Source: VAZQ01 sp963841705
Lineage (GTDB): Bacteria > Pseudomonadota > Alphaproteobacteria > Rhizobiales > Xanthobacteraceae
Direction of reading: 5' to 3'
NCBI GenBank assembly: GCA_963841705.1
Contig: CAWJDY010000065.1
Location: forward strand, 41,717-105,716
DNA length: 64,000 nt
A program made the position numbers and the translations under genes. Under the pieces are notes generated by a model, which was given only the letters and a program-made list of their open reading frames with translations, had not been told where the DNA came from and made no database searches. Below, one piece after another: positions 1 to 9,015 of this stretch (position 1 is its first letter; every line of letters starts with the position of its first letter).

Positions 1-77
1 GGTGAGCACATATACGATCACCTTGGCTTGCGAGTGAGCTTGGGCTCGTCACAGAATGCACTAGTGGAAGGAAACCG

Positions 78-1214
78 ATGGCCCGAGCGCAATGCGTCGC
101 AGTCGTGGGCGTGGGGCACACGCGCTACGGCAAGCTGCCGGAATACGATGCCTATGAGCTCGGCTTCTGGGCGCTGAAGGAAGCGCTCGCCGACTGCGGG
201 CTTGGTTTTGAGGATATCGACGGCCTCATCGTCAACCGCATTCCCGACTATCAGCGCTTCTGCGAGATCGCCGGACTGAACCCCGCCTATGTGAACATCA
301 CCCCCGGTCAGGGCCGCTTCTCCGGTATCTGCATCGAGACGGCGGCAGCGCTGATCCAGGGCGGCCTCGCCACTACTATTGCTCTCGTCTACGGCAACAA
401 CGGCCGCTCCGGCGGCGATCGCTATGGGGGTGCGGGGGATACCTACGGCAGCGGCGGCGGCGGCCAATGGTTTGCCTACGGCATGACCTCGCCCGGCGCC
501 TTCCATGCGCTCATGGCGCGGCGTCACATGGAGCTTTACGGCACGACTGCGGATCAGCTCGGCACCGTGGCGAAGACGTTTCGCGATCACGCCGCGCTCA
601 ATCCCGCTGCGGTCATGCGCAATCCCTTCACCCTTGCCGACTATCACGCGTCGCGCTTTATCTGTGAGCCGCTGCATCTCCTCGATTATTGTCTGATCAA
701 CGACGGCGGAGTCGCCCTGATCCTCACCTCGGGCGAGCGGGCACGCGACCTCGCGCAACCGCCCGTGCATGTGCGCGGCTACGGCATGGCGACGGCGCTC
801 GCGGGGTCGAGCTTTCCGCCCGATGATTTCTGGCGCGCGCCCATGCGCGCGGCGGCAGCAAAGAGTTTCGGCGTGGCGCAAGTGGATCGCAGCGACATCT
901 CAGCGCTGATGATCTACGATAATTTCACGCCGACCGTGCTCTTCTCGCTCGAAGGTTTCGGCTATTGCGGCGAAGGAGAAAGCGGAGCCTGCGTATCGGA
1001 AGGCCACCTTGCGCTCGGCGCGCGTTATCCGGCCAATACGTCGGGCGGCCATCTGTCCGAATCCTACATGCAGGGCTGGGCACTCAATCTCGAGGCGGTG
1101 CTGCAGGTTCGCGGCGCCTGCGGCGAACGTCAGGTCCAGGACTGTGCCTTTGCCCATTACATGGCGGCGGCGCCGGTCGTGACTTCTATTATATACGGCA
1201 GGGATGCATCGTGA
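78..1214 (+). CDS. Thiolase-like (SCP2/lipid-transfer family) protein lacking the catalytic Cys
   Basis: This 378-aa protein has the thiolase fold of the SCP2/lipid-transfer (Ltp) group, which acts on acyl-CoA or sterol-CoA substrates. The N-terminus has the typical VAVVGVGHTRYGKLPEYDAY opening, and the C-terminal active-site loop reads NTSGGHLSESYMQG. Where thiolases carry the nucleophile in a CASG motif, this protein reads RFSG, so condensation by the usual Cys is unlikely. The GTG start of the next gene overlaps its stop codon (GTGA), so it is translationally coupled to a DUF35 protein, the usual partner of Ltp2-type retro-aldolases. An aldolase or hydratase-complex role is inferred; the substrate is unknown. 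Confidence 0.85.
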   Translation: MARAQCVAVVGVGHTRYGKLPEYDAYELGFWALKEALADCGLGFEDIDGLIVNRIPDYQRFCEIAGLNPAYVNITPGQGRFSGICIETAAALIQGGLATTIALVYGNNGRSGGDRYGGAGDTYGSGGGGQWFAYGMTSPGAFHALMARRHMELYGTTADQLGTVAKTFRDHAALNPAAVMRNPFTLADYHASRFICEPLHLLDYCLINDGGVALILTSGERARDLAQPPVHVRGYGMATALAGSSFPPDDFWRAPMRAAAAKSFGVAQVDRSDISALMIYDNFTPTVLFSLEGFGYCGEGESGACVSEGHLALGARYPANTSGGHLSESYMQGWALNLEAVLQVRGACGERQVQDCAFAHYMAAAPVVTSIIYGRDAS

Positions 1215-1600
1215 GGCCCTTGCCGAACGTCGATGGACCGGATCAGCCGTTCTGGTGCGGGCTGCGAGCGCGCGAGGTGCGCGTCCAGCGCTGCGGCAAT
1301 TGCGGCGCATGCCGCTTTCCCGCGACGCGATTCTGCGCCCGCTGCCGCTCGGACCTATCCGAGTGGCATGCGGTTGCAGGAACCGGCATCATCGAGACAT
1401 GGTGCGTCTTTCACCGCGCCTATTTCGAGGACCTGCCTGTGCCCTACACGGTCATCCAGGTGCGGCTCGACTGCGGGGTGCGGCTGTTCTCCAATCCAAT
1501 CGGGGTCGAGCCGGGCGCGCTGCGCATCGGGTTGCCCGTTGCGGCCGTGTTCGCGGACGTCACGCCTGAGGTAACCCTGTTGCAGTTCAAGCCGGCATAG
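1211..1600 (+). CDS. DUF35 zinc-ribbon / OB-fold protein
   Basis: This 129-aa protein starts at a GTG that overlaps the thiolase-like gene's stop. It has the two-part DUF35 layout. A rubredoxin-like zinc ribbon (RCGNCGACRFPATRFCARC) is followed by a small OB-fold, where the family is expected to bind CoA. DUF35 proteins are obligate partners of Cys-less thiolases such as Ltp2, so the two probably form one complex. The reading frame is open well upstream, but the upstream part lies inside the thiolase-like gene and shows no homology, so the overlapping GTG is preferred. Confidence 0.85.
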   Translation: MRPLPNVDGPDQPFWCGLRAREVRVQRCGNCGACRFPATRFCARCRSDLSEWHAVAGTGIIETWCVFHRAYFEDLPVPYTVIQVRLDCGVRLFSNPIGVEPGALRIGLPVAAVFADVTPEVTLLQFKPA

Positions 1601-1608
1601 TGTCAGTC

Positions 1609-1675
1609 GTAGCCCGGATGAACGCAGCGAAATCCAGGAACGGTGCCCGCATATCGCTCCGCTCATGCGGGCTAC
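1609..1675. repeat. Dispersed palindromic repeat, GTAGCCCGGATG family
   Basis: The element begins GTAGCCCGGATG and ends CTCATGCGGGCTAC, so its outer ends are inverted repeats. It lies between the DUF35 gene and the alcohol dehydrogenase. Related copies start at 2766, 21775 and 53496. Confidence 0.7.
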
Positions 1676-1702
1676 AGTCGTAGCTCGGCGGAAAGGGCAG
1701 CT

Positions 1703-2746
1703 ATGAAAGCGATCGTCGTGCATGCTCCGGGCGGCACGGACGTCCTCAGGCACGAGCGGATTGCGGATCCGACGCCCGGGCCCAAGGACGTGGTCATCAG
1801 GGTCGATGCCTGCGGCGTGTGCTTTCACGACATCGTCACCCGCAACGGCACGCTCAAATTCGGGGTGCACATGCCGTGCATCCTCGGGCACGAGATTTCC
1901 GGGACCGTGATCGAGGTCGGCCGTGAGGTGCGCGGCTTTCGCAAGGACGATCGCGTGGCGACGGTCCAGCGCTATCACATCTGCGGTGCCTGCCGTTTCT
2001 GCCGCACCGGACGAGAGCCGCTGTGCCCGGACCGCAGGTTCAGCGGCGACTGGGGTATGGTCGGGGGCTATGCGCAATACGTCGCGATCGAGGACGACAA
2101 TGTCGCGCTCGTGCCCGAAGGGGTCGCCTTGCAGGACGCCTCGATCGTGGCTTGCGCCATCGGCACCATTCTCAACGCCATCCGCGAGGTCGGCCGGCTT
2201 TCGGCTGGGGAAAGCGCGCTGGTTACCGGCGCGGGCGGCGGGCTTGGCATGCACGCGGTGCAGCTCGCGCGCCTCGCCGGAGCTTACGTCGTTGCGCAGA
2301 CCACTTCACCGGAGAAGGCGGATCGGATCCGCGCGCTCGGCGCCCACGCGGTAATCGTGCACGGCCGCGGTGAAGATTTCTCCGCCGCAGTGAAGAAGGC
2401 GACAGCCGGCCAAGGGGTCGAGGTGGCAATCGACAATGTCGGCAGCCAGCTGTTCGAGCCGATCCGCCGCAGCCTGGGCACCGGCGGGCGCTGGGTCATG
2501 ATCGGTCAGCTGACCGGCCAGTTCGTCCCGTTCAATCCAGCGCAGTTGTTTCTCAAGAGCATATCCATGCTGAGCGCAACCAGCACCACGCGCAAGCAGC
2601 TCGAAGAGTGCCTCGCGCTGGTCGCGCGCGGCGCGATCAAGCCGATGATCTCGCTCGCGCTGCCGCTCGAGGAGGCCGCCGAGGCGCATGCATTGGTCGA
2701 GGCGGGCAAGGCCGCCGGGCGGATTGTGCTCCGCCCGAACGGGTGA
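1703..2746 (+). CDS. Zinc-dependent alcohol dehydrogenase (MDR superfamily)
   Basis: This 347-aa medium-chain dehydrogenase interconverts an alcohol and an aldehyde or ketone with NAD(P). The catalytic-zinc region reads CGVCFHD with a following GHE. The structural-zinc loop has four Cys in CGACRFCRTGREPLC, and the nucleotide-binding Rossmann loop is TGAGGGLGMHAVQLA. The ATG at 1703 follows a GGAAAGG ribosome site and starts with the usual MKAIVVHAPGG; upstream codons lie in a repeat. It follows the thiolase/DUF35 pair on the same strand, so it may act on their product. That link is inference. Confidence 0.9.
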   Translation: MKAIVVHAPGGTDVLRHERIADPTPGPKDVVIRVDACGVCFHDIVTRNGTLKFGVHMPCILGHEISGTVIEVGREVRGFRKDDRVATVQRYHICGACRFCRTGREPLCPDRRFSGDWGMVGGYAQYVAIEDDNVALVPEGVALQDASIVACAIGTILNAIREVGRLSAGESALVTGAGGGLGMHAVQLARLAGAYVVAQTTSPEKADRIRALGAHAVIVHGRGEDFSAAVKKATAGQGVEVAIDNVGSQLFEPIRRSLGTGGRWVMIGQLTGQFVPFNPAQLFLKSISMLSATSTTRKQLEECLALVARGAIKPMISLALPLEEAAEAHALVEAGKAAGRIVLRPNG

Positions 2747-2765
2747 CGCCACGCGCTCTGCATTC

Positions 2766-2810
2766 GTAGCCCGGATGAGCGTGGCGGCATCCAGGAGCGG
2801 TGCCCGCGCC
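2766..2810. repeat. Partial GTAGCCCGGATG-family repeat
   Basis: The sequence matches the left half of the element at 1609 with several substitutions. It lies between the convergent dehydrogenase and lactonase genes, close to the lactonase stop. Confidence 0.55.
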
Positions 2811-2818
2811 ATCAAGCC

Positions 2819-3691
2819 TCAGCTGGAATAAAGCGGCTCCGGCAGGCCCTTCACCCCGACATTCACCGCCAGCAGGCCGCCGGCAAGGGGCTCGGCGGCG
2901 AGCTTCTCCGGCGAGAGGCGAAAGCGCGCGGTCGTAATATAAAGAGTGGCAAGATCGGCGCCGCCGAAGGCGCAAGCCGTTGGCCGGCTCACCGGCAATC
3001 GCACGGTCCGGCTGATGCGTCCGTCCGGCGCGTAGCGCACCACGCAGCTCCCATCGAACACCGCGTTCCAGATAAAGCCTTCAGCGTCGACCGAGGAGCC
3101 GTCGGGCACGCCGGGCCGATCGCCCATGGTCGCGAGCACGCGGCGCGGTCCGATCGTCCCGGCAGCGAGGTCGAAGTCGTAGACGAAAATGCTCTTCACA
3201 TGGCTGTCGGCGAGATACATCCTGCTGTCGTCCGCGCTCCAGCACACGCCGTTGGCGATCCAGATCCGATCGTCCAAGGCGTCGAGATGCCCGCGCTCGA
3301 GCCGATAAAGAACGCCGCTCGCGCGCTCCATCGTCCTGCTCATGGAGCCGACCCAGAACCGCCCGCGCCGGTCGCAGCGCCCGTCATTCAAAATGTTGAC
3401 CGCGCCCCCGGCCTCGGGATCGACGATGCGATCAAGTCTTCCGCTTGCGGGATCGTAGTGAGCGAGGCCGCCGCGCCCCGCAATCAACAATCCGCCGCCG
3501 GCTCGCGGCGCAAACGAGCCGAGCTTTTCCGGTGGCGTCCAGCTTTCGAGCTTCCCGGTCGCCGGGTCGAGGCGATGAATGGCCGGCTTGAAGGCATCGA
3601 TCCAGTAGAGTGCCTGCTCGACCGGATGCCAGCGCGGGACCTCGCCGAGAACGTCATCCGTGTGCGCGATGCATGCGATTTCGACCATCAC
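2819..3691 (-). CDS. SMP-30/gluconolactonase-family protein
   Basis: This 290-aa six-bladed beta-propeller of the SMP-30/gluconolactonase/LRE family hydrolyses sugar lactones with a divalent metal. The expected metal ligands are present: Glu in LGEVPRWHP near residue 17, Asn in IWIANGVCW near 147, and Asp in VPDGSSVDAEG near 197. Length and blade pattern fit the family. It is convergent with the alcohol dehydrogenase and divergent from the rhodanese gene. The physiological lactone cannot be read from the sequence. Confidence 0.9.
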   Translation of the reverse strand: MMVEIACIAHTDDVLGEVPRWHPVEQALYWIDAFKPAIHRLDPATGKLESWTPPEKLGSFAPRAGGGLLIAGRGGLAHYDPASGRLDRIVDPEAGGAVNILNDGRCDRRGRFWVGSMSRTMERASGVLYRLERGHLDALDDRIWIANGVCWSADDSRMYLADSHVKSIFVYDFDLAAGTIGPRRVLATMGDRPGVPDGSSVDAEGFIWNAVFDGSCVVRYAPDGRISRTVRLPVSRPTACAFGGADLATLYITTARFRLSPEKLAAEPLAGGLLAVNVGVKGLPEPLYSS

Positions 3692-3866
3692 GGCTCCTGG
3701 ATTGAGGCGAGGGGAGTTTATAATATTTCTCGGCGGCGTCTGCGTTGCGCCTCAGGTGCAGCAGGCGACCAGGGCTCCCCCGAATTTGGCGTGCTGGTCG
3801 CAAGCATGACTTGGGATACAAGGGCGAAACCGGGTTCAGTGTTCTGAATGCTGAGAGGAGGAAGAC

Positions 3867-4259
3867 ATGGCCAAAACCGTCAAGCAGATGATGGAAGCTG
3901 CGAATGCGGCGGTGCCGCGGATCACGTCGGCGCAGGCGCGCGAGATGATTGCCAAGGGCGACACGCTGGTGGTCGACGTGCGCGACGCTCCGGAAGTGGA
4001 AAAAAGCGGCAAGGTCGCCGGGGCTGTGAACGTCTCGCGCGGCATGCTGGAATTCCGTGCCGATCCCGAGTCGCCCTACCACGATAAGAACTTCGCAAAG
4101 GACAAAGCCGTCATCGTCTATTGCGCTTCCGGTGGGCGCTCGGCCTTGGCCGGCCAGGTGCTGAAGGAGATGGGCTACAGTCAGGTGTTCAATCTCGGTG
4201 CCTTCAAGGATTGGGCCGAAGGCGGCGGCGCAGTCGACAAGCCGTCTCCCGCTTCGTAG
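3867..4259 (+). CDS. Rhodanese-like domain protein
   Basis: This 130-aa single-domain rhodanese transfers sulfane sulfur through a cysteine persulfide. The active-site loop is YCASGGRSA with Cys near residue 91, and the CH2A-like motif VVDVRDAPEVEKSG is upstream. A GAGGAGGAAG ribosome site precedes the ATG. There is no signal peptide, so it is probably cytoplasmic. Its TAG stop is the first part of a GTAGGGGCGA repeat that closes with TCGCCCCTAC about 120 bp downstream. Confidence 0.9.
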   Translation: MAKTVKQMMEAANAAVPRITSAQAREMIAKGDTLVVDVRDAPEVEKSGKVAGAVNVSRGMLEFRADPESPYHDKNFAKDKAVIVYCASGGRSALAGQVLKEMGYSQVFNLGAFKDWAEGGGAVDKPSPAS

Positions 4260-4772
4260 GGGCGAGGTCGGGGTTCGCAAAAAACGCGCGCGTTTTTTGG
4301 GGTGCCCTCATGCCTCGCCCCCACAATCCACTTTCGCGGCGGTGGCAAGAGGGGCGACGCAGTGCGTCGCCCCTACGAGCCGCGGCGCGTGCAGGTGCAG
4401 GTATCAAACATAAGATGAACAACACGAGGCTTGGCCAAACGAACCCGAAGGACGGGGGTCTTCTCAGTTATGGGGTCGATGAAGCCGATCTGTTCTGGCA
4501 GTCGGCCTCGTATGTCGAGTCGTAGGGTGGGTTAGCCGTACAAGTCGGCTGGCAACAGCCGACTTGTACGGCGTAACCCACCGTCAAGCGTACGGGCATG
4601 CTCGGTTGGGTAGCGGCGGGTTACGCCATCGTGCCGGCTGGGGCCGGCAACCGATCTCGGGTTTACCGGAGATCGGCAAACAACGATTGCCCAAGTCGGC
4701 TATAGCCGACTTGGGCAGCTGACCCCACCCTACGTATCCCACTCGAGCGGAACGCGCTGTAGGATCGGCACC
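4257..4772. repeat. Gene-free repeat-rich intergenic region
   Basis: This roughly 500-bp gap between the rhodanese and Lrp genes holds nested palindromes and no convincing gene. They include a GTAGGGGCGA/TCGCCCCTAC pair, a perfect A6(CG)4T6 palindrome at 4279-4298, a GTGGGTTAGCC...GGCGTAACCCAC hairpin at 4523-4583, and an AGTCGGCTATAGCCGACT palindrome near 4693-4713. Confidence 0.7.
4279..4298. terminator. Perfect A6(CG)4T6 palindrome, candidate bidirectional terminator
   Basis: The 20 bases are an exact palindrome: six A, alternating CG, then six T. It begins 20 bp after the rhodanese stop. A short GC stem followed by T6 on both strands resembles a factor-independent terminator, but the stem without its A/T pairs is only four base pairs, so function is uncertain. 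Confidence 0.45.
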
Positions 4773-5243
4773 ATGGACAAGATTGATCGCAAGATACTGG
4801 CGCTGCTCCAGCAGGACGCATCGCGCTCGGTCGCGGAGATCGGCCATGAGGTGGGGCTGTCCTCAACGCCGTGTTGGAAGCGAATCCAGCGTTTGGAGGC
4901 CGATGGGATCATTCAGAGGCGCGTTGCTTTGGTGGATCAAGATAAGGTGGGGCTGGGCACCACCGTCTTGGTGTCGATCGAGACCGGCGACCACTCGGCG
5001 GAGTGGCTCGACAAGTTTGCGCGTGCAGTCAGCGCCATGCCGGAAGTGATGGAATTTTATCGCATGGCCGGCGACATCGATTACATGTTGCGGGTCGTCG
5101 TTCCGGACGTGCAAAGCTACAACTCGTTCTACAAACGCCTGATCGCGGTAGTGCCGCTGCGCAACGTGACGTCGCGGTTTGCCATGGAAAAGATCAAGGC
5201 AACCACGGCGTTACCCATCCCCGCAGCGTCGAATGCGCGGTAG
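4773..5243 (+). CDS. Lrp/AsnC family transcriptional regulator
   Basis: This 156-aa regulator has the family's two parts. Residues 1-60 form an N-terminal winged helix-turn-helix (MDKIDRKILALLQQDASRSV then LSSTPCWKRIQRLEADGII). Residues 65-145 form the RAM ligand-binding domain (VMEFYRMAGDIDYMLRVVV). Such proteins usually sense amino acids and act on a neighbouring gene; here cysI is convergent, so no target is obvious. The stop TAG is the start of a GTAGGGGCGGGTTT palindrome, so the repeat supplies the end of the gene. Confidence 0.92.
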   Translation: MDKIDRKILALLQQDASRSVAEIGHEVGLSSTPCWKRIQRLEADGIIQRRVALVDQDKVGLGTTVLVSIETGDHSAEWLDKFARAVSAMPEVMEFYRMAGDIDYMLRVVVPDVQSYNSFYKRLIAVVPLRNVTSRFAMEKIKATTALPIPAASNAR

Positions 5244-5268
5244 GGGCGGGTTTGAAACCCGCCCCTAC
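5240..5268. repeat. GTAGGGGCGGGTTT palindromic repeat
   Basis: This near-perfect hairpin has GTAGGGGCGGGTTT paired with AAACCCGCCCCTAC. Copies with the same arms lie at 9194-9221 and 21731-21759. It overlaps the stop codon of the Lrp gene. Confidence 0.8.
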
Positions 5269-5296
5269 GGAGCGGCGAGGCCGCGCACAACGGCTT

Positions 5297-7012
5297 TCAT
5301 GCGGCGCGCCTTGCCCCGATATTGGCGTGGAAGTCGCGGCCGTTGCTCGTTGCCGCGACGAAAGCGGAGCGAATGACAAAGTCACCGAAATGCTCGCCGG
5401 CCTCGCGTTCGCGCGCATAAGCAGTAAACAATGGATCGAGCCGCGCGATGATAGCGGCATGATCGACATCCTCGGCATAGAGTTTGGAAAGGCGCGAGCC
5501 GTCGAACGCCGCACCGAGATAAAGATTGTAGCGGCCCGGGCCTTTGCCGACGAGGCCAACCTCTGCGAGATACGGCCGGGCGCAGCCATTGGGGCAGCCG
5601 GTCATGCGAATGACGATATCATCGGTCGAGAGCCCGTGCTCCGCGAGCCGCCCATCCAGCGCTTCCAGCAAGTCGGGCAGATAACGTTCGCTCTCCGCCA
5701 ACGCGAGCCCGCAAGTCGGCAGTGCGACACATGCCATCGCGTTGCGGCGCAGACCCGATCGCGGCGCCAGCAGCCCGCCGCTTGTGGCGATCTGCTCGAT
5801 GGCGGCGCGGTGTTGCGGCGGCACGCCGGCGACAATCAGGTTTTGATTGGCGGTGATGCGGAAATCGCCGTCTTGAAGCTCGGCGATCTGGCGCAAGGCG
5901 GATAGCTGTTGCGCACCCGGGCCGGCATCCCGCACCCGTCCGCTGGCGATGAACAGCGTAAGGTGGGCGCGCCCATCGGCGCCTTCGGTCCAGCCGTAGC
6001 GGTCGCCGGTCGAGGTGAAGGAAAACGGTTTGCCGGCGCCAAGCTGCACGCCTGCACGCCGTTCCACTTCCGCGCGGAAGGCATCGAGGCCACGATCCTC
6101 GATAGTGTATTTAAGCCGCGCATGCTTGCGGTTTCCCCGGTCGCCCCAATCGCGTTGCACGGTAACGACAGCCTCGGCGATGGCGAGCGCGTCACCGCGC
6201 GTACAGAAGCCCACGATGTCGGCCGTGCGCGGGTAGGTCTCGGGCTCGCCGTAGCTCATGCCCATGCCGCCGCCGACGGTGACATTCCAGCCCTGCACAT
6301 TGCCGCTCCCGTCGAGGACGGCGATAAAGCCGAGATCGTGCGCAAACACGTCGACATCGTTGGATGGCGGAACCGCGATCGCGATCTTGAATTTCCGCGG
6401 CAGGTAGGTCTTGCCGTAGATCGGCTCGATGACCTCCTCGTCGCCGCCGGCGATGCGTTCGCCGTCGAGCCAGATTTCGCGGTAGGCCGGGGTGCGCGGC
6501 GTCAAATGATCGGAGATCGCGCGAGCGAGATCGAGCGCGGCGGCATGCGCGTGCGATGCATGCGGATTGGGATTGCACATGACATTGCGGTTGACGTCAC
6601 CGCAGGCGGCAATGGTATCGAGCAGCACCGCATCGATCGCCTGCAGGGTGGAGCGCAGATTCGATTTGATGACACCGTGGAGCTGCACCGATTGCCGCGT
6701 GGTCAGCCGCAGGGTGCCATTGCCGTAGTCGTGCGCTACCCGGTCGAGCGCCAGCCATTGCGCCGGCGTGAGAACCCCGCCGGGAACGCGCACGCGGATC
6801 ATGAAGGCAAACGCCTTCTCCATTTTCTTGCGCGTGCGCTCGGGGCGCAGATCGCGATCGTCCTGCAGGTACATGCCGTGGAATTTTACCAGCTGCGCAT
6901 CGTCTTCGCTGATCGCGCCGGTGATTTCCTGCCGCAGGCCCTCGGCCAGGGTTCCGCGCAGATAATCGCTTGCTTCCTTGATGCGCTCGTTGCGTGAAAG
7001 GTCGTCGCCCAT
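5297..7012 (-). CDS. cysI: Assimilatory sulfite reductase, hemoprotein subunit (beta)
   Basis: This 571-aa protein matches the length of E. coli CysI. It reduces sulfite to sulfide on a siroheme coupled to a 4Fe-4S cluster. The four cluster cysteines are visible in the two conserved motifs ACVALPTCGLALAE and TGCPNGCARPYLAEVG. Two sulfite-reductase ferredoxin-like repeats occupy the N-terminal and central parts. The ATG at 7012 lies two bases after the cysJ stop, so the pair is a tight operon. An open frame continues upstream inside cysJ but has no homology. Confidence 0.95.
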   Translation of the reverse strand: MGDDLSRNERIKEASDYLRGTLAEGLRQEITGAISEDDAQLVKFHGMYLQDDRDLRPERTRKKMEKAFAFMIRVRVPGGVLTPAQWLALDRVAHDYGNGTLRLTTRQSVQLHGVIKSNLRSTLQAIDAVLLDTIAACGDVNRNVMCNPNPHASHAHAAALDLARAISDHLTPRTPAYREIWLDGERIAGGDEEVIEPIYGKTYLPRKFKIAIAVPPSNDVDVFAHDLGFIAVLDGSGNVQGWNVTVGGGMGMSYGEPETYPRTADIVGFCTRGDALAIAEAVVTVQRDWGDRGNRKHARLKYTIEDRGLDAFRAEVERRAGVQLGAGKPFSFTSTGDRYGWTEGADGRAHLTLFIASGRVRDAGPGAQQLSALRQIAELQDGDFRITANQNLIVAGVPPQHRAAIEQIATSGGLLAPRSGLRRNAMACVALPTCGLALAESERYLPDLLEALDGRLAEHGLSTDDIVIRMTGCPNGCARPYLAEVGLVGKGPGRYNLYLGAAFDGSRLSKLYAEDVDHAAIIARLDPLFTAYAREREAGEHFGDFVIRSAFVAATSNGRDFHANIGARRAA

Positions 7013-7014
7013 CT

Positions 7015-8760
7015 CTAATATGTGTCTTGCAGGTAGCGTCGCTCGCGCTCGAGCGTACCGACGGTTTGCTCGGCCGCGGCGGTGGAGATTGACTTCACAT
7101 CGGCAAAGGCGCGCACCAGCGTCGCGCGGACATCCTTCGCCATCAGCTTGGCGTCCCCGCAGACGTAGAAATACGCGCCGCCCTCGATCCAATCGACGAG
7201 GTCGCGGCGCGCGTCCCACATGCGGTGCTGCACATAGGTCTTCTGCGGCCGGTCGCGTGAGAAAGCGACGTCCATGCGCGCCAGCGCACCCTCCCTGAGT
7301 GCTTCCTGCCATTCGAGCTGATATAGAAAGTCGTGAGTGAACTGCCGGTCGCCGAAGAACAGCCATGAACGGCCGCTCGCTCCGATGGCGCGCCGCTCCT
7401 GCACGAAGGCACGGAACGGCGCAACTCCGGTCCCCGGCCCGACCATGATGATGTCGCGATCCGGTGTCGGGAGCGTGAAATGCCGATTAGGCCGCAGCTT
7501 GACTCGCACCCGATCGCCCCGCTTCCTGCGTTCCGCGACGCAATTGGAGGCGACACCTTTGCGCGTTCGGCCATGGCTTTGGTACCGCACCGCGGAGATG
7601 AGCAAATGAACCTCCTCCCCGATCTCACGGCGCGAGGAGGCAATCGAGTAGGCGCGCGGCGCGAGCGGTCTGGTGATCGTTCGCAGCTGCTCGCCGCTCA
7701 AGGCGCTCGGGAAGGTTCCCACCAGGTCGATCAGTTGCCGGCCGGCTACCCAGCCGCGACCCTCACCGCCGGCGATGAGCGCTTTGACATCCTGGTTGCC
7801 CGTCACCGCGGCATAGCTCTCGAGAGTCCTGGGCGACAGTGTGGTGATGTCGCGCGATGTGATCAGCTCTGCACGCACCGCATCGTCGCCCGCAAGATCC
7901 GCCGCCGCGAGCAGCTCGTTGACCTCGGTCGGATCGTTCTCGGGGTAGAGATCGAGCGAGTCACCCGGCTGGTAGAGAGGGGCCGCGCCGTCAAAAGCAA
8001 GTGCGAGATGGATCGTCTCCTTTTCGGAGCGCGATGAATTCAAATTGATATGCTCGATGATCTCCGCCTCGATAATTTCGGGAACGGGCGAGGGCTTAGC
8101 TGCAAAATCAACCTCGATTACTTGACCGCGAGCTGCTTGCGGCGGCGCGAGCTTGTCTATTGTCTGATCGATCCAAAGCGCGGCAGGCTTGACGAAATCG
8201 AGGTCGCAATCGAGGCGATCGAGCACGCGCTTGCCGCCAAGCGCGGCAAGGCGCGCGTCGATTGCCTTGCCCACGGCGCAGAACTCGGCATACGCGGTGT
8301 CGCCGAGCGCCAGCACCGCGAACTCGACGCCATCGATATGCGCAGCATCCTCGCTCATCAACTCCGCATAGGCGCGCGCGGCACGGGAGGGCGGCTCGCC
8401 CTCGCCCCAGGTAGCGGCAATCACCACGAGCCGACGCGATGCCGGCAACGCCGCGAGATCGAGATCGGCCATGTCGATGAGCGAAGGCTTCATGCCGGCT
8501 CTGCGCGCGGCCTTTGCAAGGTCGCCGGCAAGACGCTCGCAATTGCCGGATTCACTCGCGAACACGATGGTAAGCGGCTCGGCCGGGCGCGCCGCATTTA
8601 CTGCTTGCGGCGGGTGCGAGCTCGGCACCGTTCCCGTGAGGAAACCCGCGAGCCATGCGCGTTGGGTCGGGCTCGCGCGTCCGACAACGCGATTGAGCAG
8701 ATCGATCTCGTCCTCCTGGAATGGAGCGGTCTTGGGAATAGTCGCCAGGCTAGCTGCCAC
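7015..8760 (-). CDS. cysJ: Sulfite reductase flavoprotein subunit (alpha)
   Basis: This 581-aa diflavin reductase passes electrons from NADPH through FAD and FMN to CysI. In order it has a flavodoxin domain (FASESGNCERLAGDLAKAA, residues about 65-205), an FAD-binding region (RAYSIASSR), an NADPH-binding motif (VGPGTGVAPFRAFVQE) and the typical C-terminal ERRYLQDTY ending. It is the promoter-proximal gene of the cysJ-cysI operon. No cysG, cysH or cysDN lies nearby. Confidence 0.95.
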   Translation of the reverse strand: MAASLATIPKTAPFQEDEIDLLNRVVGRASPTQRAWLAGFLTGTVPSSHPPQAVNAARPAEPLTIVFASESGNCERLAGDLAKAARRAGMKPSLIDMADLDLAALPASRRLVVIAATWGEGEPPSRAARAYAELMSEDAAHIDGVEFAVLALGDTAYAEFCAVGKAIDARLAALGGKRVLDRLDCDLDFVKPAALWIDQTIDKLAPPQAARGQVIEVDFAAKPSPVPEIIEAEIIEHINLNSSRSEKETIHLALAFDGAAPLYQPGDSLDLYPENDPTEVNELLAAADLAGDDAVRAELITSRDITTLSPRTLESYAAVTGNQDVKALIAGGEGRGWVAGRQLIDLVGTFPSALSGEQLRTITRPLAPRAYSIASSRREIGEEVHLLISAVRYQSHGRTRKGVASNCVAERRKRGDRVRVKLRPNRHFTLPTPDRDIIMVGPGTGVAPFRAFVQERRAIGASGRSWLFFGDRQFTHDFLYQLEWQEALREGALARMDVAFSRDRPQKTYVQHRMWDARRDLVDWIEGGAYFYVCGDAKLMAKDVRATLVRAFADVKSISTAAAEQTVGTLERERRYLQDTY

Positions 8761-8889
8761 TGCGCCTCTCCTCAGACCGGAACACAGAGCTCTACGGCGC
8801 GAACGCCTGATGTCGCCAGGGCCGCTGCTCCGACAAGGACGCGATAAATGGCCTCTCTGCTCATCTCGCCGGCGCTCCCCTTCGTCGCT

Positions 8890-9015
8890 TCACCACAGAA
8901 TGCGCGGCACCACGCCGGCGAGGATTAGAACGATAAAGATGATCGCCGTGGCGACGGCCCAACCGTAAAGAGAGGACGGAACGAGAGAAGAACGAGCGGA
9001 GCGATGGTAGGGCAT
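8890..9015 (-). CDS. Small single-pass membrane peptide (41 aa)
   Basis: The 41-residue product has a short basic N-terminus (MPYHRSARSS) and one strongly hydrophobic helix (WAVATAIIFIVLILAGVV). A GGGAG ribosome site lies about seven bases before the ATG, which argues for real translation. It sits upstream of cysJ on the same strand, separated by about 130 bp. No function is recognised; similar one-helix peptides are common in Rhizobiales. Confidence 0.55.
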   Translation of the reverse strand: MPYHRSARSSLVPSSLYGWAVATAIIFIVLILAGVVPRILW

